A program made the position numbers and the translations under genes. A stretch of 64,000 nucleotides of DNA from Blautia_A aquisgranensis (GTDB taxonomy: Bacteria; Bacillota; Clostridia; Lachnospirales; Lachnospiraceae), in the NCBI RefSeq assembly GCF_040096615.1, contig NZ_JBBMEJ010000001.1:248001-312000 (forward strand), given 5' to 3'. Of the stretch, positions 49,862-58,672 are shown piece by piece. Positions within the stretch are counted from its first letter, which is position 1; each line of letters starts with the position of its first letter. The notes beneath the pieces were generated by a model. The model saw nothing but the letters and a program-made list of their open reading frames with translations. It ran no database searches and was not told the DNA's origin.

Positions 49862-50206
49862 TTATTCTACTTCTATTTCCTTAATGTTGAATTCGTTTCC
49901 CTGTAATAAATACGTATGCTCACTGCCGCAGTAAGGACATATCTTTCCATTTGCTACTGTAGGATATGTCTTTTCACAGTTCTCACAATACGTAATCGCA
50001 GGTAACGTTTCCACCACTAATTCAGATTTATCGAACAGAGGACGCTTCTTAGCCGCCCATGTCCAGCAACTCTGCAGATAGGACTCGATCACTGTCGAGA
50101 CCTCCCCCAGCTCAAGTGTGACTTTGCGAACGTGTGTCACTTTATTTTCTGCAGCCACCTTTTCCAGATGGTCCATAATATGAAAAGTTACTCCAAGCTC
50201 GTGCAT
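49862..50206 (-). CDS. hypA: HypA nickel metallochaperone
   Basis: The 114-residue protein starts MHELGVTFHIMDHLEKVAAE; the MHE N-terminus supplies nickel ligands. The zinc domain CENCEKTYPTVANGKICPYC has two CxxC pairs (about 73-93). HypA delivers nickel with HypB to [NiFe]-hydrogenase or other nickel enzymes. AAAGGAG precedes the ATG. No hydrogenase genes are present in the window. Confidence 0.92.
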   Translation of the reverse strand: MHELGVTFHIMDHLEKVAAENKVTHVRKVTLELGEVSTVIESYLQSCWTWAAKKRPLFDKSELVVETLPAITYCENCEKTYPTVANGKICPYCGSEHTYLLQGNEFNIKEIEVE

Positions 50207-50243
50207 AATTTTGCTCCTTTATCTGAGAGCTGCTGCACAGCTC

Positions 50244-53030
50244 TTATTTTTTCTTTTTAAACTTAACTTTGATCGACTGTTTTACCATATTCGGTAAAAT
50301 GTATTTCAGCTTATCTTCGGATGCGCGCATAACAGAAGCACCCGGAAGCTCTCTGTGCAGATGAATCGCATCAAACACACATCTTGTTGTGCAGACACCA
50401 CATCCGATACATTTATTCGGGTCTACTACGGAAGCACCGCATGACAGACAACGGGAAGTTTCTTTCTTCACCTGTTCCTCTGTAAGGCTGGAAGACAGAT
50501 CACGGAAAGTTTTTGCCTGTGCTTTTACATCCGCTTTCATCGGAATCTGACGGCTGGATGTATCGTACTCATCTACTTTGATATTCTCCTTATCCAGTTC
50601 AATAAAATCGCGGCGGTTACGGCCAATTGTCAATGTACAGTTTTCATGTACATAGCGGTGGAGGGAAATAGCTCCCTCACGTCCTGCTGCGATCGCATCA
50701 ATGGCAAATTTCGGTCCGGTATATACGTCACCACCTACAAAAATATCCGGTTCTGATGTCTGGTAAGTAAGTCTGTTTGCAATCGCGCCACCATTCGGGC
50801 GAAGCTCTACATGAAGATTATCCAGCATATGTCCCCAGTCGATTGCCTGGCCTACAGAAAAGATCACATGGCGGCACGGAACTGTTATTGTATTATTCTC
50901 ATCATATTCCGGTGAAAATCTTCCCTTCTCATCAAATACACGAACACATTTTTTGAAGAGAATACCTCTTACATGTCCGTCTTCTTCCAGAACCTCTTTT
51001 GGTCCCCAGCCACAATTCAGCTCAATGCCTTCTTCCAGTGCTTCTTCGATCTCTTCATTACTTGCCGGCATTTTTTCTCTTGTTTCCAGACAAAACATGG
51101 AAATCTTGGCATCTGTACATCTGCTGCTGATTCTTGCAGCATCAATCGCAACATTTCCTCCACCAACAACTACAACATCACCTTCCAGTGCAAAACTTTC
51201 TTTCGCACCGGCTTCTCTTAAGAAGTCTACAGCTGTATAGGCACCGCTGGCATTTTCTCCACTGATTCCAGGCTTTCTTCCCCTCTGACATCCGATTGCC
51301 GCGTAAAAGCCTTTGTATCCCTGTTCTCTTAATTCTTCAATCGTGATATCTTTTCCGACTTCAACACCACAGCGGATCTCTACGCCAAGCTGACGGATCA
51401 CATCAATTTCCGCTGCCAGAAGATCCTTCTCAAGTTTATAAGATGGAATTCCATAGCGAAGCATACCACCAGGCTCTTCATTTTTCTCAAAGATCGTTGG
51501 TTTGTATCCGGTCAGTGCAAGATAATATGCACAGGAAAGTCCCGCCGGACCACCTCCGATGATCGCAATTTTTTCCTCAAATCCGCCTTTCAGTGAAGGA
51601 ATGGTTTTCTTCGGAATATAGCGTGTCTCTGCATTCAGATCTCTCTCTGCGATAAAGCGTTTTACTTCATCGATCGCAACTGCCTCATCAATTGTACCTC
51701 TTGTACAGGCATCTTCGCAGCGACGGTTGCAGACATGTCCACAGACAGCCGGCAGCGGATTATCTTTTTTGATCAGTGCGAGAGCCTCATCGTATCGGCC
51801 TTCCTTCGCAAGCTGCAGATACCCCTGCACACCAATATGTGCAGGACAGGCTGTTTTGCATGGTGCTGTACCGGTGTCATAGCAGTTGATACGGTTTGTA
51901 TCCCGGTAATTATGAGACCACATATGTTCTCCCCATGGCTGATCACCTGGAAGTGGCATACGTGGATATGTAATTTCGCAGCCTTCTTTGTCGCACAGCT
52001 TCTGTCCAAGTTTAACTGCGCCTGCCGGGCAGCTTTCCACGCATTTGCCGCAGGCTACGCATTTACTTTTCTCTACCTTGGCAATATAGGCAGATCTGGA
52101 CATGTTTGGTGTGTTGAACAGCTGTGAAGTTCTGAGCGCATAACAGACATTCACGTTACAGTTACAGATTGCAAAAATTTTATCCTTGCCATCAATGTTT
52201 GTAATCTGATGCACAAATCCATTTTCCTCTGCCTGTCTGAAAATTTCCAGAGCTTCTTCTTTTGAAATATAGCGTCCGTCTTTCTGGGTCTCCACAACAT
52301 AGTCTGCCATATCTCCAACCGCAATACACCAGCCTTCCGGATCATCTGCACATCCCTCATTATGAGTCAGACGGGAACGGCGGCAGGAACATGGACTGGC
52401 AGCATATTTTCCGTCATATTTTTCCAACCAGTAGGAAATATGTTCCAGGTCAATCGATTCATTCTCCATCTCGATCGCTTTTTCAACAGGAATTACATGC
52501 ATACCAATGCCGGCGCCACCTTCCGGAACGAACGGTGTGATCTTCTCCAGCGGAAGGCGGGACATATGTTCAAAAAAAATTCCCATTTCCGGATTTGATT
52601 CCAGTACACTTGCGTTCATGTTGAAGAATTCTGCACAGCCAGGTACATACATTGGCAGAACATACTGCTTTTCATGTGCCGCATTTTCCCAGTTGTATTC
52701 CAGAAGACCTTTGCGTGACATTTCTTCCAGCAGTTCTTCACATTTTTTCTCTTCCAGGCCGGAAATCTTTACGATCTCCGGAAGTGTCTTCGGTTTTCTC
52801 ACTCCCAGTTTCAGTGCCAGCTCTGCTTCCTCATCTGTAAGCACACCGGCCAGTCCCCAGTATTCCGGATCATTTCTAGTAATTTTTTTCAATCCTAATT
52901 TCTGCGGAATACGGTCTGTGATCTTTTTGCCCAGTTTCGCAATAGGCTTGCGAAAAGGTTCATTCTGATCCGGCACAAACTCCGGATATACATAATCCGG
53001 ATACAGTTCTTTGTCGAGATCCTTTTTCAT
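50244..53030 (-). CDS. Large FAD/NAD(P) oxidoreductase with 4Fe-4S clusters (GltD-like)
   Basis: The 928-residue protein has an N-terminal regulatory or winged-helix-like region, then Cys-rich segments near 210-330 including SKCVACGKCVESCPAG, then a GltD-type flavoprotein core with CNRRCEDACTRG near 440, the FAD motif AIIGGGPAGLSCAYYLA near 490, and an NAD(P) motif VVVGGGNVAIDAARISSRC near 630. It closes with a ferredoxin pair near the end (CLSCGASVVDPNKCIGCGVC). It probably moves electrons between NAD(P)H and an unknown partner. AAAGAGAG precedes the ATG. Confidence 0.85.
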   Translation of the reverse strand: MKKDLDKELYPDYVYPEFVPDQNEPFRKPIAKLGKKITDRIPQKLGLKKITRNDPEYWGLAGVLTDEEAELALKLGVRKPKTLPEIVKISGLEEKKCEELLEEMSRKGLLEYNWENAAHEKQYVLPMYVPGCAEFFNMNASVLESNPEMGIFFEHMSRLPLEKITPFVPEGGAGIGMHVIPVEKAIEMENESIDLEHISYWLEKYDGKYAASPCSCRRSRLTHNEGCADDPEGWCIAVGDMADYVVETQKDGRYISKEEALEIFRQAEENGFVHQITNIDGKDKIFAICNCNVNVCYALRTSQLFNTPNMSRSAYIAKVEKSKCVACGKCVESCPAGAVKLGQKLCDKEGCEITYPRMPLPGDQPWGEHMWSHNYRDTNRINCYDTGTAPCKTACPAHIGVQGYLQLAKEGRYDEALALIKKDNPLPAVCGHVCNRRCEDACTRGTIDEAVAIDEVKRFIAERDLNAETRYIPKKTIPSLKGGFEEKIAIIGGGPAGLSCAYYLALTGYKPTIFEKNEEPGGMLRYGIPSYKLEKDLLAAEIDVIRQLGVEIRCGVEVGKDITIEELREQGYKGFYAAIGCQRGRKPGISGENASGAYTAVDFLREAGAKESFALEGDVVVVGGGNVAIDAARISSRCTDAKISMFCLETREKMPASNEEIEEALEEGIELNCGWGPKEVLEEDGHVRGILFKKCVRVFDEKGRFSPEYDENNTITVPCRHVIFSVGQAIDWGHMLDNLHVELRPNGGAIANRLTYQTSEPDIFVGGDVYTGPKFAIDAIAAGREGAISLHRYVHENCTLTIGRNRRDFIELDKENIKVDEYDTSSRQIPMKADVKAQAKTFRDLSSSLTEEQVKKETSRCLSCGASVVDPNKCIGCGVCTTRCVFDAIHLHRELPGASVMRASEDKLKYILPNMVKQSIKVKFKKKK

Positions 53031-53053
53031 CTCTCTTTCCTCTCCTCTTTCCT

Positions 53054-53722
53054 TTATAATTTCCAGTCAGTAACCTGCCTGTGAAGCCAGTTTGTCCACA
53101 CTTCCATGCCTTCTCCAGTCTTGGCACTGACCGGGAAAATTTCTGCTTTCGGATTTCTCTGATGAATATAATTCTTCACCAGTTCCATATCAAAATCAAA
53201 ATACGGCAGTACATCAATCTTATTGATCAATACCGCATCACAGATTTCAAACATCAAAGGATATTTCAGTGGCTTGTCATGTCCTTCCGGAACAGACAGG
53301 ATCATTACATTTTTAGAGGCACCCGTATCAAACTCTGCCGGACATACAAGATTTCCTACGTTTTCCAAAATTGCCAGATCCACATCTTCAATTCCCAGGC
53401 CTTCAATTCCCTGTTCTGTCATCTGTGCATCCAGGTGGCACATTCCACCGGTATGCAGCTGGATTGCCTTGACTCCCGTTTCAGCAATCGTCTGTGCATC
53501 TACATCTGAATCAATATCCGCCTCCATGACTCCGATGCGTAGCTCATCCTTCAGGACATTTATCGTTCCCTTCAGTGTCGTTGTCTTACCTGAACCAGGA
53601 GATGACATCAGATTCAGCAGAAACACACCTTTTTCTTTCAGTTTTTCTCTAAGTTTGTCTGCCTGTCTGTCATTGTCTGCAAACACATTTTCTTTGATTT
53701 CCAGAATTCTAACTTCTCCCAC
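53054..53722 (-). CDS. hypB: HypB GTPase for nickel insertion
   Basis: The 222-residue protein has the P-loop LMSSPGSGKTTTLKGTINVL near 38-50, metal-site residues in HTGGMCHLDAQM near 93-105, and the NKID motif near 165. It lacks the N-terminal His-rich nickel store seen in some HypB. It inserts nickel using GTP energy together with HypA. The GTG start overlaps tetR by 14 bases. Confidence 0.92.
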   Translation of the reverse strand: MGEVRILEIKENVFADNDRQADKLREKLKEKGVFLLNLMSSPGSGKTTTLKGTINVLKDELRIGVMEADIDSDVDAQTIAETGVKAIQLHTGGMCHLDAQMTEQGIEGLGIEDVDLAILENVGNLVCPAEFDTGASKNVMILSVPEGHDKPLKYPLMFEICDAVLINKIDVLPYFDFDMELVKNYIHQRNPKAEIFPVSAKTGEGMEVWTNWLHRQVTDWKL

Positions 53723-54272
53723 CTGCTCTAATTCCTTTCATTAAAATTTCTACCATCTGTTTCTTTGCCTGCTCATATGTCAGTTCATTCTGATACAATA
53801 CATCTGTTTCCATGAAAGAATATACCGTACCCTTTACCATTGCCATCACAACTGGTATAGATACTTCTCTTATCAGTCCTGCCTCCATACCTTCTTTCAG
53901 ATATTTCTGTGCCTGATCCCATCCACGGTTTACTGCCCGCATCAGATGCCGATATGGTTTCGGATATTTTTCTGACAGTTCATAGATCCGGCTCAGACCG
54001 ATATTGTAGTATTTTTCCGGAAGCGCACACAAAAGCTTTTCAAGTTTCTGTATGACATCCAGACTGGTATCCTCTTCCAATTCTTTCCGCATACTGTCTA
54101 AATCAGCTGTATAATAGTCAGCCACAGCAACCAGAACCGCCTGTTTGCTTTCAAAGACGGTATATATTGTCTTTTTGCTGATTCCCAGCTGCTTCGCCAG
54201 ATCATTCATTGTGAATTTCAAACCATTCTTTGAAAATTCTCTGATTGTTGCCTCAATGATTTTTTCTCTCAT
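53709..54272 (-). CDS. TetR-family regulator heading the hyp operon
   Basis: The 187-residue protein MREKIIEATIREFSKNGLKF has a TetR HTH (TMNDLAKQLGISKKTIYTVF, about 20-45) and a variable ligand-binding C-terminal domain. GGAGG lies before the ATG at 54272. It is co-translated with hypB and the operon downstream, and diverges from the MATE gene at 54,477, so it may regulate both. Confidence 0.88.
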   Translation of the reverse strand: MREKIIEATIREFSKNGLKFTMNDLAKQLGISKKTIYTVFESKQAVLVAVADYYTADLDSMRKELEEDTSLDVIQKLEKLLCALPEKYYNIGLSRIYELSEKYPKPYRHLMRAVNRGWDQAQKYLKEGMEAGLIREVSIPVVMAMVKGTVYSFMETDVLYQNELTYEQAKKQMVEILMKGIRAGGRS

Positions 54273-54476
54273 TTTTCCTCCGCCTGGAAACTCGGAAACT
54301 CTTTTCGGTTTTCTGGTTTCCATCATTGTATCATTTTGTTAATATATTTTCAATTTATATTATTAAATATTTTACCACTACACGTATCTCCTATTGAAAC
54401 CCTTACACTTTCGTGATAGTATATCCCATTAGACATTACCATATATAGAAATTCAAGAAACAAAACAGGAGGAAGT

Positions 54477-55862
54477 ATGAATCAAAAAAGTACATCTGCT
54501 CCCGTAGCAGAAAACAAAATGGGCACCATGCCTGTAGGGAAGCTTGTTCTAAACATGTCTCTGCCAATGATGATCTCCATGCTGGTACAGGCATTGTATA
54601 ACATTGTTGACAGTATCTTTGTGGCCATGCTGTCAGAGAACGCGCTGACTGCCGTTTCCATGGCATTCCCTTTGCAGACACTTCTCATTGCGGTAGGTGC
54701 AGGAACCGGAGTCGGTATGAACGCACTGGTTTCCAAATCTCTTGGTGAGAAAAACTTTGAAAAAGCCAACCGTACAGCCGAAAATGCAGCTTTTCTGTAC
54801 GGCTTAAGTTATCTGGTATTTCTGGTACTCGGACTTACTGTTGTAAGGCCTTTTTATGCAAGTCAGCTCCATGGTTCCGATCCTGAGATCATGAAATTCG
54901 GAATCGAATATCTCAGTACCGTTATGATATTTTCCTTTGGTCTTTTCGGACAGTTTTTCTTTGAGCGACTGCTTACATCCACAGGAAAAACCATTTTCAG
55001 CATGACTTCCCAGTTATGCGGAGCCATCACAAATATCATTCTTGACCCGATCCTGATCTTCGGTCTTCTTGGCGCACCGAAAATGGGCGTGACCGGTGCA
55101 GCTGTTGCTACAGTGATCGGTCAGTGTGTGGCCTGCATCGTTGCCGGGCTCTGCAACCACAGATTCAATCATGAAGTCCGGTTAAATTTCAGAGGTTTCC
55201 GTCCGGAGCCACAGATCATCGGACATATTTATGCAGTAGGTATCCCGTCCATTATCATGCAATCCATCAGCTCTGTCATGACCTACTCCATGAATCTGAT
55301 TCTTGTAAACTTTACAGTTACAGCAACTGCTGTATTTGGTGTGTATTTCAAACTGCAGAGCTTTTTCTTCATGCCTGTATTCGGGCTGAACAACGGAATC
55401 ACACCGATCATTGCATACAACTACGGTGCCCGCCATCGAAAACGTATGCTCAAAACGGTTAAGGTCAGCATGTTCATTGCATTCTGTTTTACTTTTGTAG
55501 GCTTCCTTGCCTTTGAGTTTATCCCGAAAACTCTTCTGGGACTTTTCAGTGCTTCTGATGATATGCTCTCTATCGGTGTTCCTGCACTTCGCATCATTGG
55601 AATCCATTATCTGATCGCATGGTTCTGTATCATCGCAGGAACTGTATTCCAGGCACTGGGAAAAGCTGTATTCAGCATGATCGTTTCTATTATGCGTCAG
55701 CTCTTTGTACTGATACCTGCTGCCTATATTCTTGCTTCCGTTGGCGGACTCCACGCAGTATGGTGGGCATTCCCGATCGCAGAGGTTATTTCACTGATCG
55801 TATCAGTAACTTTCCTGATGATCATAAACAAAAATATCATTCAGAAAATTCCGGAAGCATAA
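54477..55862 (+). CDS. MATE family efflux transporter
   Basis: The 461-residue protein has 12 predicted membrane segments in the MATE arrangement, with MGTMPVGKLVLNMSLPMMIS at the start and GAGTGVGMNALVSKSLGE near 75, and a matching second half (about 235-445). It exports cationic drugs or metabolites against H+ or Na+. AGGAGG precedes the ATG. Divergent from the TetR gene, which may control it. Confidence 0.88.
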   Translation: MNQKSTSAPVAENKMGTMPVGKLVLNMSLPMMISMLVQALYNIVDSIFVAMLSENALTAVSMAFPLQTLLIAVGAGTGVGMNALVSKSLGEKNFEKANRTAENAAFLYGLSYLVFLVLGLTVVRPFYASQLHGSDPEIMKFGIEYLSTVMIFSFGLFGQFFFERLLTSTGKTIFSMTSQLCGAITNIILDPILIFGLLGAPKMGVTGAAVATVIGQCVACIVAGLCNHRFNHEVRLNFRGFRPEPQIIGHIYAVGIPSIIMQSISSVMTYSMNLILVNFTVTATAVFGVYFKLQSFFFMPVFGLNNGITPIIAYNYGARHRKRMLKTVKVSMFIAFCFTFVGFLAFEFIPKTLLGLFSASDDMLSIGVPALRIIGIHYLIAWFCIIAGTVFQALGKAVFSMIVSIMRQLFVLIPAAYILASVGGLHAVWWAFPIAEVISLIVSVTFLMIINKNIIQKIPEA

Positions 55863-55892
55863 AAGCTTCTCATATTTCTCACCACACAGAAG

Positions 55893-55933
55893 CAGCCTGT
55901 ATTTTCCATCTGAACAACGGAAAATACAGGCTG
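55893..55933. terminator. Bidirectional terminator between MATE and aldo/keto reductase
   Basis: CAGCCTGTATTTTCC and GGAAAATACAGGCTG form a 15-bp perfect stem with an 11-base loop, followed by TTTGTTATT on the plus strand. The two flanking genes converge here. Confidence 0.85.
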
Positions 55934-55954
55934 TTTGTTATTATAATGCTATTT

Positions 55955-57067
55955 TTACAGTTCTTTCAGCATTTCAGCAAGCTCTTTCATATACTTTGGA
56001 ATCAAAAAGCTCTGCGGGCAGTGGTCTGTACAGGCTTTGCATCCGATACATGCAGAAGGAAGTTTCTCTTCCGGAAGCGCTTTCAGATGTGAAAGTCTCC
56101 ATGTGCCACCAATTTTTGCCTCATTATAATTCTTAAGAAGGAATGGAATATCCAACCCTTTTGGACAGTTCGGTGTACAGTAACGACATCCTGTACAGGC
56201 AACTGCAACGGATTCTCTCTGGATCTTAGCTGCTTTTCGGATCAGCTTCTGATCATCCTCTGATAATATCCGATTCTCTGAAAATGTACGGATATTGTCA
56301 TCTACCTGACCTTCTTCTGACATTCCGCTTAAGACTACCTGAACCTGATCAAGGCTCATTACCCAACGCATAGCCCAAGATGCAAGTGATGCTTCCGGTT
56401 CTGCTGCTTTGAGCTCTTTTGCAGCTTCTTCCGTAAGATTTGCAAGAAGACCTCCATGCACCGGCTCCATAACCATCGCCGGGATATCTGCTTCTTTGAG
56501 AATCTCATAAAGCTCCTTTGCATCGCCATAATACCAGTCATAATAGTTCAACTGGATCTGCACGAAATCCCAATCATATAATTTAAGAGCCTTTTTCAGT
56601 GTTTCCGCACTTCCATGGAAAGAAAATCCCAGATACCGGATCTGTCCACTTTTCTTTTTTTCATCGAAAAATTCCACACATCCACTTTTCAGCATTTCAT
56701 CTGCAAAATGATCCTGAATTCCATGAAGCAGATAAAAATCGATCCGGTCCATATTCATGCGCTTCAGCTGTGTATCAAACTGTTTCCGGTAATCCGGTTC
56801 TGCCTGGAAATTAAACTTATCCGTAACATAATAGCTGTCTCTTGGATACTCTGCCAGTGCTTTTCCAAGAAATTCCTCAGACTTGCCGCCATGATAAATA
56901 TAAGCTGTGTCATAATAATTGACCCCCTGCGCCATACATTTATCAATCAGTTTTTTTGCGGCATCATAATCAATACAGGAATCATTTCCTTCCTGCACCG
57001 GAAGTCTCATTGCTCCCATTCCCAAACGGGAAAGCTTGATTCCATCTTTAAATTCTTTATACTGCAT
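55955..57067 (-). CDS. Aldo/keto reductase with C-terminal 4Fe-4S domain
   Basis: The 370-residue protein has an AKR barrel (about 1-280; GVNYYDTAYIYHGGKSEEFL with Tyr and Asp of the active site, and DFYLLHGIQDHF) and two ferredoxin-like motifs (CTGCRYCTPNCPKGLDIP near 300, CIGCKACTDHCPQSFLIP near 345). Such fused proteins occur widely in Clostridia. The substrate is unknown. GGAGG lies 8 bases before ATG at 57067; an earlier in-frame codon at 57097 lacks a site. Confidence 0.85.
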   Translation of the reverse strand: MQYKEFKDGIKLSRLGMGAMRLPVQEGNDSCIDYDAAKKLIDKCMAQGVNYYDTAYIYHGGKSEEFLGKALAEYPRDSYYVTDKFNFQAEPDYRKQFDTQLKRMNMDRIDFYLLHGIQDHFADEMLKSGCVEFFDEKKKSGQIRYLGFSFHGSAETLKKALKLYDWDFVQIQLNYYDWYYGDAKELYEILKEADIPAMVMEPVHGGLLANLTEEAAKELKAAEPEASLASWAMRWVMSLDQVQVVLSGMSEEGQVDDNIRTFSENRILSEDDQKLIRKAAKIQRESVAVACTGCRYCTPNCPKGLDIPFLLKNYNEAKIGGTWRLSHLKALPEEKLPSACIGCKACTDHCPQSFLIPKYMKELAEMLKEL

Positions 57068-57186
57068 ATGTTCCGCCTCCGTTCGAAGTTGTTTCAATCA
57101 TTCTGCTGTTTCAAAAATCATTGCATATAATTATACAGAATTATATAAAGTTCAGCTATGACTTGATAAAATCAAATAAATCGACT

Positions 57187-57660
57187 TCATTTAATCTTAT
57201 TCTGTTTGTCAAAACACTCATCCACCATAGCAACAATGTCTGCGTCAAGCCATCCTTTTTCTGCCATATCCTTCAAAATGCCGTAAGCTTTTTCATGCGG
57301 CATTCCCTGCTTATAAGGCCGGCTTTCTGTCAAAGCCTGATAAATATCCACACACGCCATGATGCGTTCCTGTGTATTCAGCTCAGAGGACTTTTTCCCA
57401 AAGGGATAACCTGTACCATCAAGACGTTCATGGTGAAATGCAGCCCAGTCGCGTATTTCTTCAAAATCATCAATTTCAGACAGGATATAATATGTATATG
57501 CTGCATGATGTTTCATAACGGCAAATTCTTCATCTGTCAGCCGCCCTGGTTTTTCCATGATTTCATTTCCAATGGCAATCTTTCCGATGTCGTGCAGTGC
57601 CTTGATCTCGTCAAAGCTTAACTCCTGTTTTTTCCCTGGTACAGATATTCTGTGCTGTTT
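57187..57660 (-). pseudogene. C-terminal half of an HD-GYP phosphodiesterase, 5' truncated
   Basis: The frame contains LHDIGKIAIGNEIMEKPGRL, WAAFHHERLDGTGYPFGKKS and NTQERIMACVDIYQALTESR, the HD-GYP domain of cyclic-di-GMP phosphodiesterases. The first motif HDIGK lies upstream of the first ATG (57558), and the frame closes at a TGA at about 57,661 inside the truncated thymidine kinase. No start codon serves the complete domain, so the gene has lost its 5' part. Confidence 0.75.
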
Positions 57661-57884
57661 TCACCCCAGGTCTTTGAAATTTCTTTAAAAAAATCCTCCA
57701 CATATTCAGCCGGAGCAGAAAGCCCTATGCGGGACTGAATCTTGTGCTCTCCATCTCTGTTATCCGTGCGCGGTTTTAATAATACAGCATACTGCCCTCT
57801 CTCTTCGTAGTTGTAACGGACCATCAGAATATTGGCAGATTTCGAGCTGCCCATCGCCCCGTATCGGAAATAAAATTTTGCCAT
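57618..57884 (-). pseudogene. tdk: Truncated thymidine kinase (5' part)
   Basis: The 88-residue product MAKFYFRYGAMGSSKSANIL has the type II thymidine kinase P-loop GAMGSSKSAN and continues NRDGEHKIQSRIGLSAPAEY, then the sequence departs from the family near EYVEDFF. Thymidine kinases are about 190-200 residues, so the DNA-binding lasso and Zn-finger domain are missing. It joins the HD-GYP remnant at about 57,640; a deletion between two adjacent genes explains both. Confidence 0.75.
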
Positions 57885-57912
57885 TTTTATTGTTTCTCCG
57901 TTGTTTTTTATT

Positions 57913-58620
57913 TTATCTTATCTTCTTCATCCCCCACAAAAACCCCTTCCCGCACCGTACATCCACATCCCGGAAGTGATTTCCTTCATTCCATTCCAGC
58001 GTGCAGTCGATTTTTTCATTTGTGATGTACCAATCACTGGCCTCCCTGATGCAGTTTCCCACCTGTGCCATCACTGCATTCCGTGTCTTTTCTTCACGGT
58101 CTCCAAGACTTAAATAAATATGTCCTGTTCTGATCGGATTTCGCTTCATATAGTCCAGCCATTCCGGAAACCAGACGGAAGGTGACATGGCTGCAATTGC
58201 GGAAAATTTCGTAGAAAGTTCTGGCTGGTATGCGCTCCACAGAACAAACAGTCCGGCCAGAGAATATCCGCCCAGAATAACCGGAATATCTGGATTATTT
58301 TCTTCCAGATTATATTTTCTTTTCATTTCCGGTATCAGAGTTTTTTCTATAAATAAAAGTGTCTCCCCGGCACCATTTCCGAAACTTTCTTTTCCAAATA
58401 CAGCCGGTGCGTGCCAGGGTGAAAGATCATGATTCCAGTCCTTTACCAGAAAGGAAACCAGAAGAAAACTTTTTTCTGTATGAGATTCCATAAACTGAAC
58501 CTGCTGTTCCAGCATCTGCGCGTGGGGCTCATTGACCGGCTGGATCAGCAGATACTTCGGATTCTTTTTCTCATATATGTAGCAGGAAATTCCGTTGATC
58601 ATACAAATTTCTCTTTCCAT
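57913..58620 (-). CDS. Putative esterase / alpha-beta hydrolase
   Basis: The 235-residue protein has the esterase nucleophile motif GGYSLAG near 118, an aspartate and a terminal His region GNHFRDVDVRC, and no signal peptide. It resembles the PF00756 esterase-type alpha/beta hydrolases of Firmicutes. The ATG at 58620 has GGAAATC at a long spacing; further upstream codons lack any site. Substrate unknown. Confidence 0.72.
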   Translation of the reverse strand: MEREICMINGISCYIYEKKNPKYLLIQPVNEPHAQMLEQQVQFMESHTEKSFLLVSFLVKDWNHDLSPWHAPAVFGKESFGNGAGETLLFIEKTLIPEMKRKYNLEENNPDIPVILGGYSLAGLFVLWSAYQPELSTKFSAIAAMSPSVWFPEWLDYMKRNPIRTGHIYLSLGDREEKTRNAVMAQVGNCIREASDWYITNEKIDCTLEWNEGNHFRDVDVRCGKGFLWGMKKIR

Positions 58621-58672
58621 AAAATCTGATTTCCTTTCCCTTTTTCGCAGCCAAGCAGGCTTTACCTCTGAT

